A stretch of 64,000 bases of DNA from Gambelia wislizenii. Taxonomy: Eukaryota > Chordata > Lepidosauria > Squamata > Crotaphytidae. How positions within the stretch are numbered: the first letter of the stretch is position 1; each line of letters starts with the position of its first letter. The notes under the pieces are model-generated. The model saw nothing but the letters and a program-made list of their open reading frames with translations. It did not search any database and was not told the origin of the DNA. The translations under genes and the position numbers were made by a program. Shown here piece after piece: positions 33,265 through 43,297 of the stretch. The stretch lies in assembly GCA_030847615.1 (NCBI GenBank), contig JAUMIR010000004.1, forward strand, positions 79,701,001 to 79,765,000, given 5' to 3'.

Positions 33265-36200
33265 CCCATGAACTATCATGACTTAATATTGACATTGCTG
33301 CTCTTAGTGAAGTTCATCTCCATGAGGAAGGCGCCTTAAAGAACATGGCGCCAGCTACACACTTTACTGTTCTGGTAAACCCAAAACTGAAAAACATCTT
33401 TCAGGAGTAGGCTTTATGATTAAAAACTCCATTGCCTCCAAACTTGAAACCTTGCCAACAGGACACCCTGATCGCATTATTTCCTTACGCTTCCCACATG
33501 TTGTTCTCTTCAGTATATATGCCCCAACTATGCAAGCCGACCCTGTAGAGAAAGACAAATTCTACACAGACCTAGAATCATAGAATTGTAGAGTTGGAAG
33601 AGACCATGAGGGCCATCCAGTCCAACCCCCTGCCACGCAGGAAATCACGATCAAAGCATCCCTGACAGATGGCCATCCAGCCTCTGTTTAAAGACCTCCA
33701 AGGAAGGAGACCCCACCACGCTCCCAGGGGGTGTGTTAACTGCCGAACAGCTCTTACTGTCAAAAAGTTCCTCCTAATGTTGAGGTGGAATCTTTGTTCC
33801 TGGAGCTTGCATCCATTGCTCCGTGTTCCAGTCTCTGGAGCAGCAGAAAACAAGCCTGCTCCATCCTCAACGAGACACCCCTTCAAATACTTAAACAGGG
33901 CTATCATATCGCCTCTTAACAGTCTTTCTTCCAGGCTAAACATACCCAGCTCCCTAAATCTCTCCTACACCACCTCATACAAAAAGTCCCTGTAGAAGAT
34001 ATCCTTGGTGACTTCAATGCCAGAGTAGGAAAGAACTCCGAAGCCTGGAAAGGTTTTTTAGGCAATCATGGTGTTGGAAATTGCAATGATAACGGACACC
34101 TCTTGCTAGAGTTCTGTGCAGAACAACAGCTGATTATTACAAACACTATCTTTCAGCATAAAGATAGCTTGAAGACAACCTGGATGCATCCCCAATCTAA
34201 ACACTGGCACCTCATTGACTATGTTCTAGTCCACCAGAGAAACATTTGCGATGTCCGTCATACTTGAGTCATGCCCAGTGCAGAATGCCAAACAGATCAT
34301 CAACTTGTAAGATGTAAATTAAATCTTCATCTTAAGCTCAAACCTAAGAGGGGTGGCATCTTAAAGAGGAGACTCCAAGTCAACAATCTTCAACAAGCTA
34401 CCATGAGAGACAACTTCCAGGTAAATCTGCAAAAAAACTTGAAGACCATCCTACAGATCCATCTCCTACAGTGTTTTGGCAACATATCAAAAACAGGATC
34501 CTCCAGTCTGCAGAAGAATCCCTAGGGTTCTCCCACTAGAAAAATCAAGACTGGTTTGAAGAAAACAACCAAGAGATCCAGGAGGTGTTGGCAAAGAAGA
34601 GAACTGCTCACCAGGCACACCTCGACCAGCCAACTTGCCATGTAAGAAAAGCAGCTTTCCACCTCACATGTAGTAAACTTCAACAAAAACTCTGAGACAT
34701 GCAGAACAAGTGGTGGATCAATATAGCAGAAAAGACACAACGCTGTGCAGATCTGGGTGATCTTATAGGATTTTATGAAGCTCTTAAAGCAGTGTTTCAA
34801 CCTACTTATCAGGTCCAAAGCTCCTTATACAGTAGAGATGGTCAAACATTAATTACTGATAAAGCCTCCATCCTGAATCGATGAGCTGAACATTTTCAAA
34901 GTCTCTTCAGTGCCAACCAAGTAGTTCACGGCTCAGCTATCCAACATATGATACAAAAACTGATGAAAAATAAAAATGAACTGGACATAGCTCCCACTTT
35001 GGAAGAGACCCTTCAGGCCATACAGCAGATGAAAAACGGCAAGGCAGCTGGGATTGATGGAATCCCACCTGAAGTTTGGAAACATGGAGGTCATGTACTC
35101 CATGTTAAATTCCATGAACTCCTTGTGAATTGCTGGGGAAAGGGGGAGCTGCCATCAGATCTCCGAGATGCAGTCATCATCACCCTGTACAAGAAAAAAG
35201 GAGCAAAATCCAATTGCTCAAACTATCGAGGCATAACACTGCTCTCTATTGCTGGAAAAATCCTTGCAAGAATACTCCTGAACAGATTAGTTCCTGCTAT
35301 TGCAGAAGAACATCTTCCTGAAAATCAATGTGGCTTCAGAGCCAATAGGAGTACTACAGATATGGTATTTGCCCTTAGACAACTGCAAGAGAAATGTAGA
35401 GAGCAGAACAAGGGTCTCTATGTAACATTTGTCGACCTCACCAAAGCCTTCGACACTGTGAGTAGAAAAGGTCTGTAGCAGATCCTGGCCAGCACGGTCA
35501 AGTTAGATATGGCGATGCTCTTTCAGAGCCCTTTCTAATAACTAATGGAGTGAAGCAAGGTTGTGTTCTTGCTCCAACTTCATTTACAATCTTCTTCAGT
35601 ATGATGCTCCAAAGGGCTACAGCAGAGCTTGAAGAAGAAGACAGCATCTATATACATTACCATATTGATGGTAGCTTGTTTAGCTTAAGCCGTCTGAGGG
35701 CTCGCACTAAGACTCTAAACTATCTAGTCCATGAGCTGCTCTTCGCTGATGAAGCTGCCCTTGTTGCCCACACAGAAGCAGCTCTACAGCATCTAACATC
35801 CTGCTTTGCAACAGCTGCAGAGCTGTTTGGGCTGGAAGGCAACGTGAAGAAAACAGAAGTTCTTTACCAGCCTGCACCACAAGATGAACACTACCATCCC
35901 CACATTGCCATCGGCAACTCTGTGCTTAAGTCCGTTCAGCAGTTCACCTACCTGGGAAGCATCATCTCCTCAGATGCCAAGATTGACAAAGAGATCGATC
36001 ACAGATTAGCAAAGGCATATAGCGCATTTGGAAGACTTTACAAAAGAGTCTGGAGTAACAAACACCTGAGGCGAAGCACAAAAATCAGTGCGTATAGAGC
36101 CATTGTACTGTCTATTCTCCTTTACAGGTCTGAAACATGGGTCACCTATCACCAGCACTTACAACTCCTGAACATTTTCATCAGTGCTGTATACGTACAA

Positions 36201-36420
36201 TCCTAAATATACACTGGATGGACTATGTGACGAATGTTGCTGTCCTTGAGCAAGCAGGGATCACCAGCATTGAGGCTATGAACACAGCTGCGCTGGGCAG
36301 GGCACGTTTCTAGGATGGAGGACCATCGCCTCCCAAAAATAGTACTCTACGGTAACTCGCCATAGGTTAGCGTAAGAAGGGTGTTCCAAAAAAGCGATAC
36401 AAGGATTCCCTGAAACAACA
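33265..36420 (+). pseudogene. ORF2 of the 32.6-36.7 kb LINE (endonuclease-RT), broken
   Basis: Endonuclease: NIDIAALSEVHLHEEG (33290), SGVGFMIKNSIASKL, VVLFSIYAPT and KDKFYTDL up to the CR1. It resumes at 33968 with HHLIQKVPVEDILGDFNARVG, WMHPQSKHWHLIDYVLVH and TDHQLV. RT frame 34948-35478: GKAAGIDGIPPEVWKHGG, NYRGITLLSIAGKILARILL, CGFRANRSTTDMVF and FVDLTKAFDTVSRKGL. Then a deletion and a shift. Frame 35550-36206: MKQGCVLAPTSF and LLFADEAALVAHT. In the last motif the catalytic Asp pair reads Asp-Glu, which by itself should inactivate the polymerase. Several stops and shifts are also present. Confidence 0.88.
33575..33963 (-). mobile_element. CR1 LINE 3' end inserted in a LINE endonuclease
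   Basis: A 389-bp 5'-truncated CR1, minus strand, between two copies of 'ccta' (33571-33574, 33964-33967). Removing it rejoins the host frame as YTDL-HHLIQ. Nearly identical to 28593-28985. Confidence 0.92.
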
Positions 36421-36736
36421 TCTCAGGCTTGGCCAAACTGATCACCAACAATGGTCCACCCTGGCCTCCCATCGGGAGGCATGGAGACGCACTATCCACA
36501 ATGCTGCAGCCTTATTTGAGAACTCACGCTGAACAAGTCTTGAAGAGAAATGACAACACAGAAAGAATCACAACCTGGAAACATCACCCAAGGAGACCCT
36601 CTGCTGTGCTTTCTGCAACTGGACTTGTTTATCTTGGATTGGCCTTTTCAGTCATCAGCGCGCTTGCAGAAAGCGCGGGATGAGTCCTACCTGAATCTTC
36701 GTTTGTGAAGAAAAGCCAGAGAGATAATATACACAT

Positions 36737-37085
36737 GCTTGTTCATCGCAAGTTAGTTCAAAATTTATCTCACACTCTCCTTCTCTACACACCAGTTAAC
36801 TTCCTTCTTAGTTCCATTTTCCTTCCTTTTTTTAATTTGCATCTTTATCTGCATTTTTCATGTTAGTTCCATTTTGCAGGGGAGTGGGAACAACTGTATT
36901 TGTAATTGCTGCTGTCAACTGGTGTGTTAATTGTTAACTGTTTGGGGATTTATTATAATTTTCTTGTTTGCACTGCAATGATGCACTTAAAACTGTAAAA
37001 AATTAACAAAGTGATTTCATTTCAAAAATGCAATGCTGAACATCTGTCTGTGAAGTAGAAGAGTACCCCTGCAATGAGTCTAGGG
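36737..37085. other. no recognised feature
   Basis: AT-rich unassigned sequence. Confidence 0.45.
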
Positions 37086-37220
37086 CAGAGGTGGGGAATA
37101 TATGGCCCTCAAGATACTAGCAAATTACAATTCTCACCAGCCCTAGCCAGTACAACCAACACTGGGTGATGATGGGAACTATAGTCCAACATCCGGAGGA
37201 CCACATATTCCCCAGCTCTA
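37086..37220. mobile_element. palindromic hAT-type MITE
   Basis: 'cagaggtggggaatatatgg' on the left pairs with inverted 'tagagctggggaatatgtgg' on the right. No convincing duplication. Confidence 0.7.
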
Positions 37221-37967
37221 AGGAGGGGTTCTCCAATGTTTCCTGCTTACCACTGCAGTGTTGGCACTACTAAGGAACAGCACTGTCTGGGGGGTAGAGG
37301 CCTTGAACCTCATCTATGTGTCAAGGCTGAATCAATGGCTATGCCACTGAGCTTCATAACCAAACAAATGTTAATCCACAGTTGAAGATAAATGATAACA
37401 TTAACTGCACACAGAATTTTGGGAACAAAAGTGACAGCTGTCCATTGAAAATACTGATAAATCTAGTGCATCCAAGTCTCCTTTAATCCAGCTCATGCCT
37501 TCAAAAAAAAAATCTCCAGAGATTTTACAGCATCAAGAACAGCTATTTCTTTTCATGGTACACTTCTCACATTGACAGCTAATCTCCTCTGACAAGACTG
37601 ACAAAAATAAGTTGAATCTAAGGCTCCTTAACTCCTCACCCAGGCAAAAATCCATTGGCTTCCATAGGATATTTGTGTGAACAAAGAAATATCAGCCAGG
37701 AGTATAGGCTGGTCATTTTTATTCCTGCCTTTTTTTGGAAGCCAATTTTTCATCCAGTATCAGAGATGCTTGGGTATCATGCATCCTTGTCTTGATGATT
37801 TGATTGTACAAGAAACTTACAAAGACATAGTTAACACCTTTTGTTTCTACAGTATTTTATAATGTTATGGCTTAGTGTAATAGTTTCTCTTTAGTGTGGT
37901 GCACTTAAGAATTGTCAACATTTTGGTCAAGGAGCACCAGCTAGGAAATGAAAGGCTAGATTTATGC
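37221..37967. other. no recognised feature
   Basis: Unassigned sequence without coding or repeat signal. Confidence 0.45.
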
Positions 37968-38102
37968 CAGGGTGGGCAACTGTGGTCCTCAATATGTTGT
38001 TGAACAGCAACTCCTACCAGCCCTGGCCAGCATTACTAATGGTGAGGGATCAGTGAAGTTGGAGTCCAACAGCATCTGGAAGGCCACAGTTGCCCACCCC
38101 TG
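37968..38102. mobile_element. hAT palindromic MITE with 8-bp duplication
   Basis: A 135-bp element, ends cagggtgggcaactgtgg and inverted caggggtgggcaactgtgg. The flanks ATTTATGC (37960-37967) and ATTTATAC (38103-38110) agree in 7 of 8 bases. Confidence 0.85.
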
Positions 38103-38351
38103 ATTTATACAGATAGGACCCAATTCTCATTGGCTGGAATCACTAATGACAATACCAGAATGTTTCTGAAAGAGCAATGTATTAACATTCACATGAAATA
38201 CACATGGAGCCTCCATGCTTCCCCTGTACACAAAATTGAGACATCTTAATATTTTAATAACACTTCACCTACATTAGGCAGGAACAGATAAGATTGGTTC
38301 AACCCCTGGCTCCAGCCTCTGACTTGATTTGGCCTGCACAGCAATGTTCAG

Positions 38352-38546
38352 TGATGGTTGGTGGTTTCTGTGTCAGTGAAGTGATGAGTCTGCTCTGGAT
38401 TCCAATCTGAACTTTAAAGGGTCTCTCCAAGGTACTGGACCTATTGGAGGAGATAGGTTGAGCAACTTGGATAGTTCCTTTAAAGTCTGAACTAAACCCC
38501 AGAACAAATTAACAGCCTCACTTACACAAAAGCCACCAACTGCTAT
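38352..38546. mobile_element. palindromic MITE, relative of 8237-8431
   Basis: 'ttggtggtttctgtgtcagt' pairs with inverted sequence of 'acttacacaaaagccaccaa'. The centre holds two mirrored blocks ('ccaaggtactggacctattg' and 'aacttggatagttccttta'). Confidence 0.55.
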
Positions 38547-38674
38547 TGCAATCCACATTTATCCAGCTATTTCCTCAGTGCTGGATTTGTACCTGGACTC
38601 ATGGAAATCATTAACAGGGAGGATCCTTAGTCTCACAACTCTTGGTTAATACTTGACTGGAAAAGCTTTGGTTC

Positions 38675-38925
38675 AGACTATCTGAAAGACCGTACCTCAC
38701 TATACAAACCTGCCAGAATCTTAAGTTCTACCGCGGAGGGCATTCTCTTGGTCTCACCACTGTAACAGGTACTTGGTGAGGACACAAGAGAGAGCCTTCT
38801 CAGTGGCTGCTCCCACCCTGCGGATCTCCCTCCCATGGGAGGCCAGGCTGGCTCCCTCTCTGCTCTCCTTTTGCTAGCAGGCAAAGGCATTTTTGTTTAA
38901 GCACCTTTTTAATATGTAATCCATC
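38675..38925 (+). mobile_element. L2 LINE remnant, end of ORF2
   Basis: The plus strand reads RAFSVAAPTLRISLP and then ARLAPSLLSF, like the L2 C-terminal segment (compare RAFSAVAPKLWNGLP...SLDSFKKAVKT at 57.6 kb). Old and diverged. Confidence 0.55.
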
Positions 38926-39727
38926 ACAGAGAGGCTTTGTTACCCAAATTACGTTGGGGTCCATGGGGACCCTCTAATGTTCTAATATTAACTTGGGGGA
39001 TTTAATTAACTCAACTTGGCAAGCTGGATAGACCCATGACAGTTAGTGCAATAACAGTGTTATAACTATGTGGTGTGTATGGGCCCCAGAACTTTCATCA
39101 TGAACCTTAGAGAACAAAAGTTGCAAAAACTTTAAGCAAACATGGGTGAGGAAAAAGAACACCTAAATTCCCCATGAATACAATCATGCTTTCCCTGGCC
39201 AAAAAGCAGAGATCACAGTGGAATCTGAACTTAGCAGGAGTTAAATCTTATTATTGATTGTGTCTTTCATCCCTGCTATGCTCCAGTGAATTAACATGAG
39301 TTACATTGCTGAGAAGTTGGGAGAAATGTAACCAGTCTGCAGGGAAGAACAGAAACACCAGTTAAAGACTGTGCATTTAAAATATTTATGCTGTGAATGA
39401 ACATGTGTTTAAACCCTCTGTATTTCAAATATTTATGTATGCAGGGGGACAAAATCTAATATTAAGAAAAATGTATTAAAAGTTGCCAAAGGCACTTTTC
39501 TTCATTAGCAAAGCCGAACACCCACAGATAGTGGCAGCGGCTGCTATTGTCCAGAATGCATATGCACATTAGCTGGAAACAGTTTGCAAATGCTGCCTGG
39601 ATAAGAATGTGCTCTGCTTTACAACACAGATTAAAGCTTTTCAAAGCAAGTGATTAAAATTAGATCTTGGGAGAAGGAGGTTGGGTGGCCAACAGCAAGA
39701 ACACTTGAGTTTGAATCCTCATTTAGC
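38926..39727. other. no recognised feature
   Basis: Unassigned sequence. Confidence 0.45.
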
Positions 39728-40187
39728 TCATAGAAGCATAGAACTGGAGAGGATTGGAGCCATGTAGGCCAGCCCATGCCAGTGTGGGAATCCACCACAA
39801 AAGCATTCCTACAGGGTGGCCATCTAACCATTATTTAACAACCTCCAACATAAAAGAATCCACCATCTTCCAAGGTAGTCTATTCCACTGCCAAATACTG
39901 TAGAATTTGCCATAGCAAGTTCTTCCTAATGTTTAGTCAGAATCTCTCTTCTTTTAGTTTGAATCTATTGGTTTGGGTCTTGATATCTGGACCAGCAGAA
40001 AAATAAGTTTGCTCCATCTTCTACATGACAATCCTTCAGATATTTAAAGATAGCTATCATGTCATCTCTCAGTCTTCCTTCTGCACACTAAACATACTCT
40101 TCTCTTTTAACTGTTCCTCATAATGATTGATTTCTAGACCTTTACTATTTTGGCTGCCTTCCTTTGAATACATTCCAGTTTATCAAT

Positions 40188-41027
40188 GGGCTTGCCTGCA
40201 CTAGTGAAAAACCCCAAATTCCCCCCAAATCTGACTCAATAATGCCACGTGACATGCACCCTTTTCCCCAAACCTGATGTGATAATGCCACATGATGTAT
40301 GGCCCTATCTGCACCAGACTCAGGGAATACTACCTTAATCTGGGTTTTAGAAAACTCACAGTTTTCTCTGGGATTTGCTTGAAACTCGGGAGAAAACTGT
40401 AGTGTGAACAATCCATCCGCACTGGATTCGGGGGGTGGAGAGGAGAAGAATGACAAGTGTTGCCCAAGGCAACACCGTTTGCCCCCTGCCTTAGCACCAC
40501 ATTCCAAAGGCAGAGCCCTGGCACTAGTCACTCTTTCTGAGGTCAGAATGCCTGGCCAGCCCCACCATCATGAGGCTAGCTGCCTGTTCTGACTTCAGAA
40601 AGAGCAACTAGCACTTTCATGCTTTCGTGGAGCGCAGCGTGGGTGATGTGTGCTGGTAAAGCAAAGCCCCAGTGCTAGTCACTCTTTCTGAAGTCAGAAT
40701 GACTGGCCTGGCCTGCCATCGCCAGGCTGACCACCCATTCTGACCAGAGAGAGCAACTAGCATTGGGGCTTTGCTTTCACAGAGTTCAGAATAAAGCCTT
40801 ATGTGTGAGTAACAGCTTTGAATAGAAGCTATCTTAAAATACACTTTAAAAACAAATCTTTCTGCTTCAGTGGGGATAATAATCCAAATGCAGATTCAGG
40901 CTTTGGCAAGTGTGGTACTTAAATCCAAGCCAGAGTAGTTCATATTTCATGCACTGCAGCGCCAGGCCAAAGTAGTCCAAATTTCATCTGGATTTTTAAC
41001 CCCCCCAACCCCCTTGTAGTCAAGCCC
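40188..41027. mobile_element. TIR DNA transposon with hairpin repeats, inside CR1
   Basis: Starts gggcttgcctgcac and ends, inverted, gggcttgactacaa. AAT flanks it on both sides (40185-40187, 41028-41030), and excision restores the CR1. Inside, 'ctagtcactctttctga(g/a)gt' with 'cagaatg' occurs twice (about 40525 and 40675). Each copy is followed by an inverted counterpart ('agaaagagcaactagc', 'agagagagcaactagc'), giving two neighbouring hairpins. A ~48-bp tandem pair with 'aatgccac(g/a)tgac/atg' lies near the left end. Non-coding; a 3-bp duplication would fit a Harbinger-type element. Confidence 0.7.
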
Positions 41028-41176
41028 AATGTCCTTCTTAAACTGTAGGGACCAGAGCTGGATGCACTGTTCCAGGTAAGGTCTGAGCAAAGCAGAAAAG
41101 ATTGATACTATTACTTCCCTTGACCTGAAAACTATAGTTCTGTTGATTCAGCCTACACTTGCATTGGCTTGTGTTT

Positions 41177-41215
<39 letters not shown>
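41177..41215. repeat. (TTG)n microsatellite
   Basis: Twelve or more TTG triplets in a row within the CR1 copy. Confidence 0.95.
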
Positions 41216-41360
41216 GGTGCTGTATCACATTGCTCACTCATGTTAAGCCTGTAATCTGTCACAACCCTAAGATCTTTTCTTCATATATTGTTGTCAAGCC
41301 AGGTGTTACCTATCTTATATGTGTGCATTTAACTTTTCCTGCCCAAACACAACTTTGAAT

Positions 41361-42609
41361 CCTGTGGACGAGATGGGTGTTATTAAACCAACCCTCTGTT
41401 ACTTTGTGTGTCAAGGTATTTGTGCACAGTCACGCAGAGTTAGAGGTCAGTAGTATTGCTACAGTTTCCTTCATGCCATTACAGAAGGGGTTATCAATCT
41501 CCAGATGCTAACCCCTATCAATCCTAACCAGCATGGCCTATGATCAAAGTTGATGGGAGTTGTACTCTAAGAACATCTGGAGGTCACAGCTGTTCTCCCT
41601 CCCCAGGTTACTAAAATTGCTTTAGTGTCTACATAAAGCTAGTTCCCACAATACCATTGTACAGGGATTTTTCTCCCCATCCTATCAGGTAGGAATAATT
41701 AAACACAAACATAAATCTTAATTTGAGTTGAGTGGTGATGTGCCAAATGGCAAATTCTGTTCACAAGTCATTCATATGATTAATTAGTCATGGCACAAAC
41801 AAAGCTTCATAGAACATCTTGAGTTTCAAGAACCCACCCAGAAGCCAAGCCTGTGGAGAGATGCTGGTCGCGAGTCAGCAGCTTTTTCTCCAGTCAGAGA
41901 ATCTGACTTACCGTACTCCCATTGCCATTAAGGAATCCTGAGAGAAGTGCACTATACCGGTGTAATAGACTGTTATGCCAGTATAGTAAATCTATAAAAT
42001 TCCAGCCTTTGTGTTCCTGCAAGGATTATCATCATCTCACTGCTGCTACTAGAGGCAAAGGATTGGATTTTGGATGCTCTCAGAATTTGCTGCTCATGCT
42101 TCCATTTGAGAAGTCTAGTCCTTAAAAAAAAAAACACCTCTTAGTAGATAAATATGCCTAAACTGGACTTTTGTACTCCTTTTCTCTGTTTATTCTGAGT
42201 ACAGTAGACATGTAGAGAGACCGTTTGGGAAATGTTCTGTTGGCATGACTTTTCTGTGACTTAACCTTGAGTAAAATACACAACATTGCAAACACACACA
42301 CAAATCCAAATGACAAGCTTCTTCTAATGCAGAACAGGAGTGTACTGTATTTTAAAAACAGTACTTTAAATGTATTTTTTCATGTTTTAATGGCATTTCT
42401 GTGCAATGTTCGTGAGTACTGTTCTGAAGAAGTGAGTCCTAGTGTTATGCCATTCTTCTAGTTTAATTTTGAAAAAACAGAAAAGTAAATAATTACTTTT
42501 GAAAAATCATAACTATAATGGTAATTTGGGGCCTTGAAACTATAATCGTAACTAATTACTTTTTAAAGTAATTCCCATGCTCTTCTGCACATGCACCCAT
42601 CCACACAAA
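41361..42609. other. unassigned; holds one MITE remnant
   Basis: At 41488-41600 a diverged palindromic MITE is visible ('ctccagatgctaacccc' against 'gggagttgtactctaagaac' and 'atctggagg'). The rest shows no coding or repeat signal. Confidence 0.45.
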
Positions 42610-42610
42610 T

Positions 42611-43297
42611 ACCGTATATTCCGGCGTATAAGACGACTGGGCGCATAAGACGACCCCCCCAATTTTTAAGTTAAAATATAGAATTTGCCCCCACCCCAGC
42701 CAGCCAGCCAGCCAGCCAGCTGGCTGGAAAGCCTGTTCCCCACCAGCCAGCCAGCTCAGTGGCTGTAGATGATGGAATAGTCTGTGAAATTAAAGGACTG
42801 AGAACAGCTAAAAAAGCATGGGATACTTTGAAAAATCTCTGTGGTGTTCAATCTTTGGAAAGTAAGGTTGCATTAATATTGTAAGTTGGTTAATATGAAG
42901 CTATCAAATCCCAAATTTTTGAATGAGCACATTAATGAATGAGCACATTAATGGTTTTAGAGCCACATTGGCAGACAAGAGAATTTCACCATAGACAAAA
43001 CTTGATGCAAAATGAGAAGTTGAATCCAGAAATTCTAATTTTAGGCTAACTTGTCCTGAAAAGAAACATCATTTTGACTCTTCTGAGCTAAATAGAGGGC
43101 CATTTAACTCTTCAAATGCAAAGCAGTCATTCTCACAGCAGGAGGAAGGATCTGCTGGGAAAACTGCCCAGGCCATTTTACACTTCAATCATTCTCACAG
43201 CAGGGGAAAAGGTCTATTGGGGGTATAAGACCACCCCCCCACTTTTGAGGAGATTTTCAAGTGTTAAAAAGTAGTCTTGTATGCAGAAATATACGGT
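42611..43297. mobile_element. TIR element (CCGTATATT..GTATAAGACGAC ends) with gag-like cargo
   Basis: The left end 'accgtatattccggcgtata' followed by 'agacgac' pairs with the inverted right end 'accgtatatttctgcataca' followed by 'agactac'. The sub-terminal 'gcataagacgacccccc' likewise pairs with 'gtataagaccacccccc' (inverted side). TA lies at both limits. A (CCAG)n microsatellite is at 42695-42725. The centre holds the protein-like segment described next. TA duplication would suggest a Tc1/mariner-type or related family; I cannot name it. Confidence 0.7.
42765..43005 (+). pseudogene. Ty1/copia gag-like (UBN2-type) fragment
   Basis: The plus strand reads DDGIVCEIKGLRTAKKAWDT and LKNLCGVQSLESKVALIL. 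After a one-base shift come NMKLSNPKFLNEHIN and GFRATLADKRISP, then TKLDAK. The order 'AK-x-AWDTLK ... SL-x-x-K ... MK ... EHIN-x-F' is the pattern of copia-type Gag polyproteins (Pfam UBN2 family). A 16-bp tandem duplication ('gaatgagcacattaat' twice, about 42922-42953) and stops break the frame. It could be a copia remnant, or a domesticated gag piece captured by the surrounding TIR element. Confidence 0.6.

Larger units (their letters stand above)
32559..36723 (+). mobile_element. full-length APE-type LINE (RTE/'CFDP2-like' group?), split by CR1
   Basis: The 13-mer ataatatacacat lies on both sides (32546-32558 and 36724-36736), which gives the limits. Because the left flank already has three copies of that word, the duplication is likely but not certain. 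Layout: ~0.7-kb 5' region, endonuclease, RT, C-terminal region with MEDHRLPKIVLYG and KKRYKDSLKQHL, then a 3' UTR with a stem-loop (36659-36677) ending in 'aaaagccagagag'. It is ~3.78 kb without the inserted CR1. I know the protein type from many vertebrate and invertebrate genomes, but the clade is uncertain. 3'-end copies are at 15370-15767, 52206-52276 and 63959-64000. Confidence 0.85.
39728..41360 (-). mobile_element. CR1-like LINE 3' part, split by a TIR element
   Basis: Minus-strand CR1/L3-like sequence from the tail ('catagaagcatagaactgg') through the C-terminal coding region to 40187, then from 41028 to about 41360. Aligning with the copy at 28.7-29.3 kb shows that the two parts join at 'tttatcaat-gtccttctt'. 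It is clearly more diverged than the copies at 28.6 and 33.6 kb. Confidence 0.75.
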
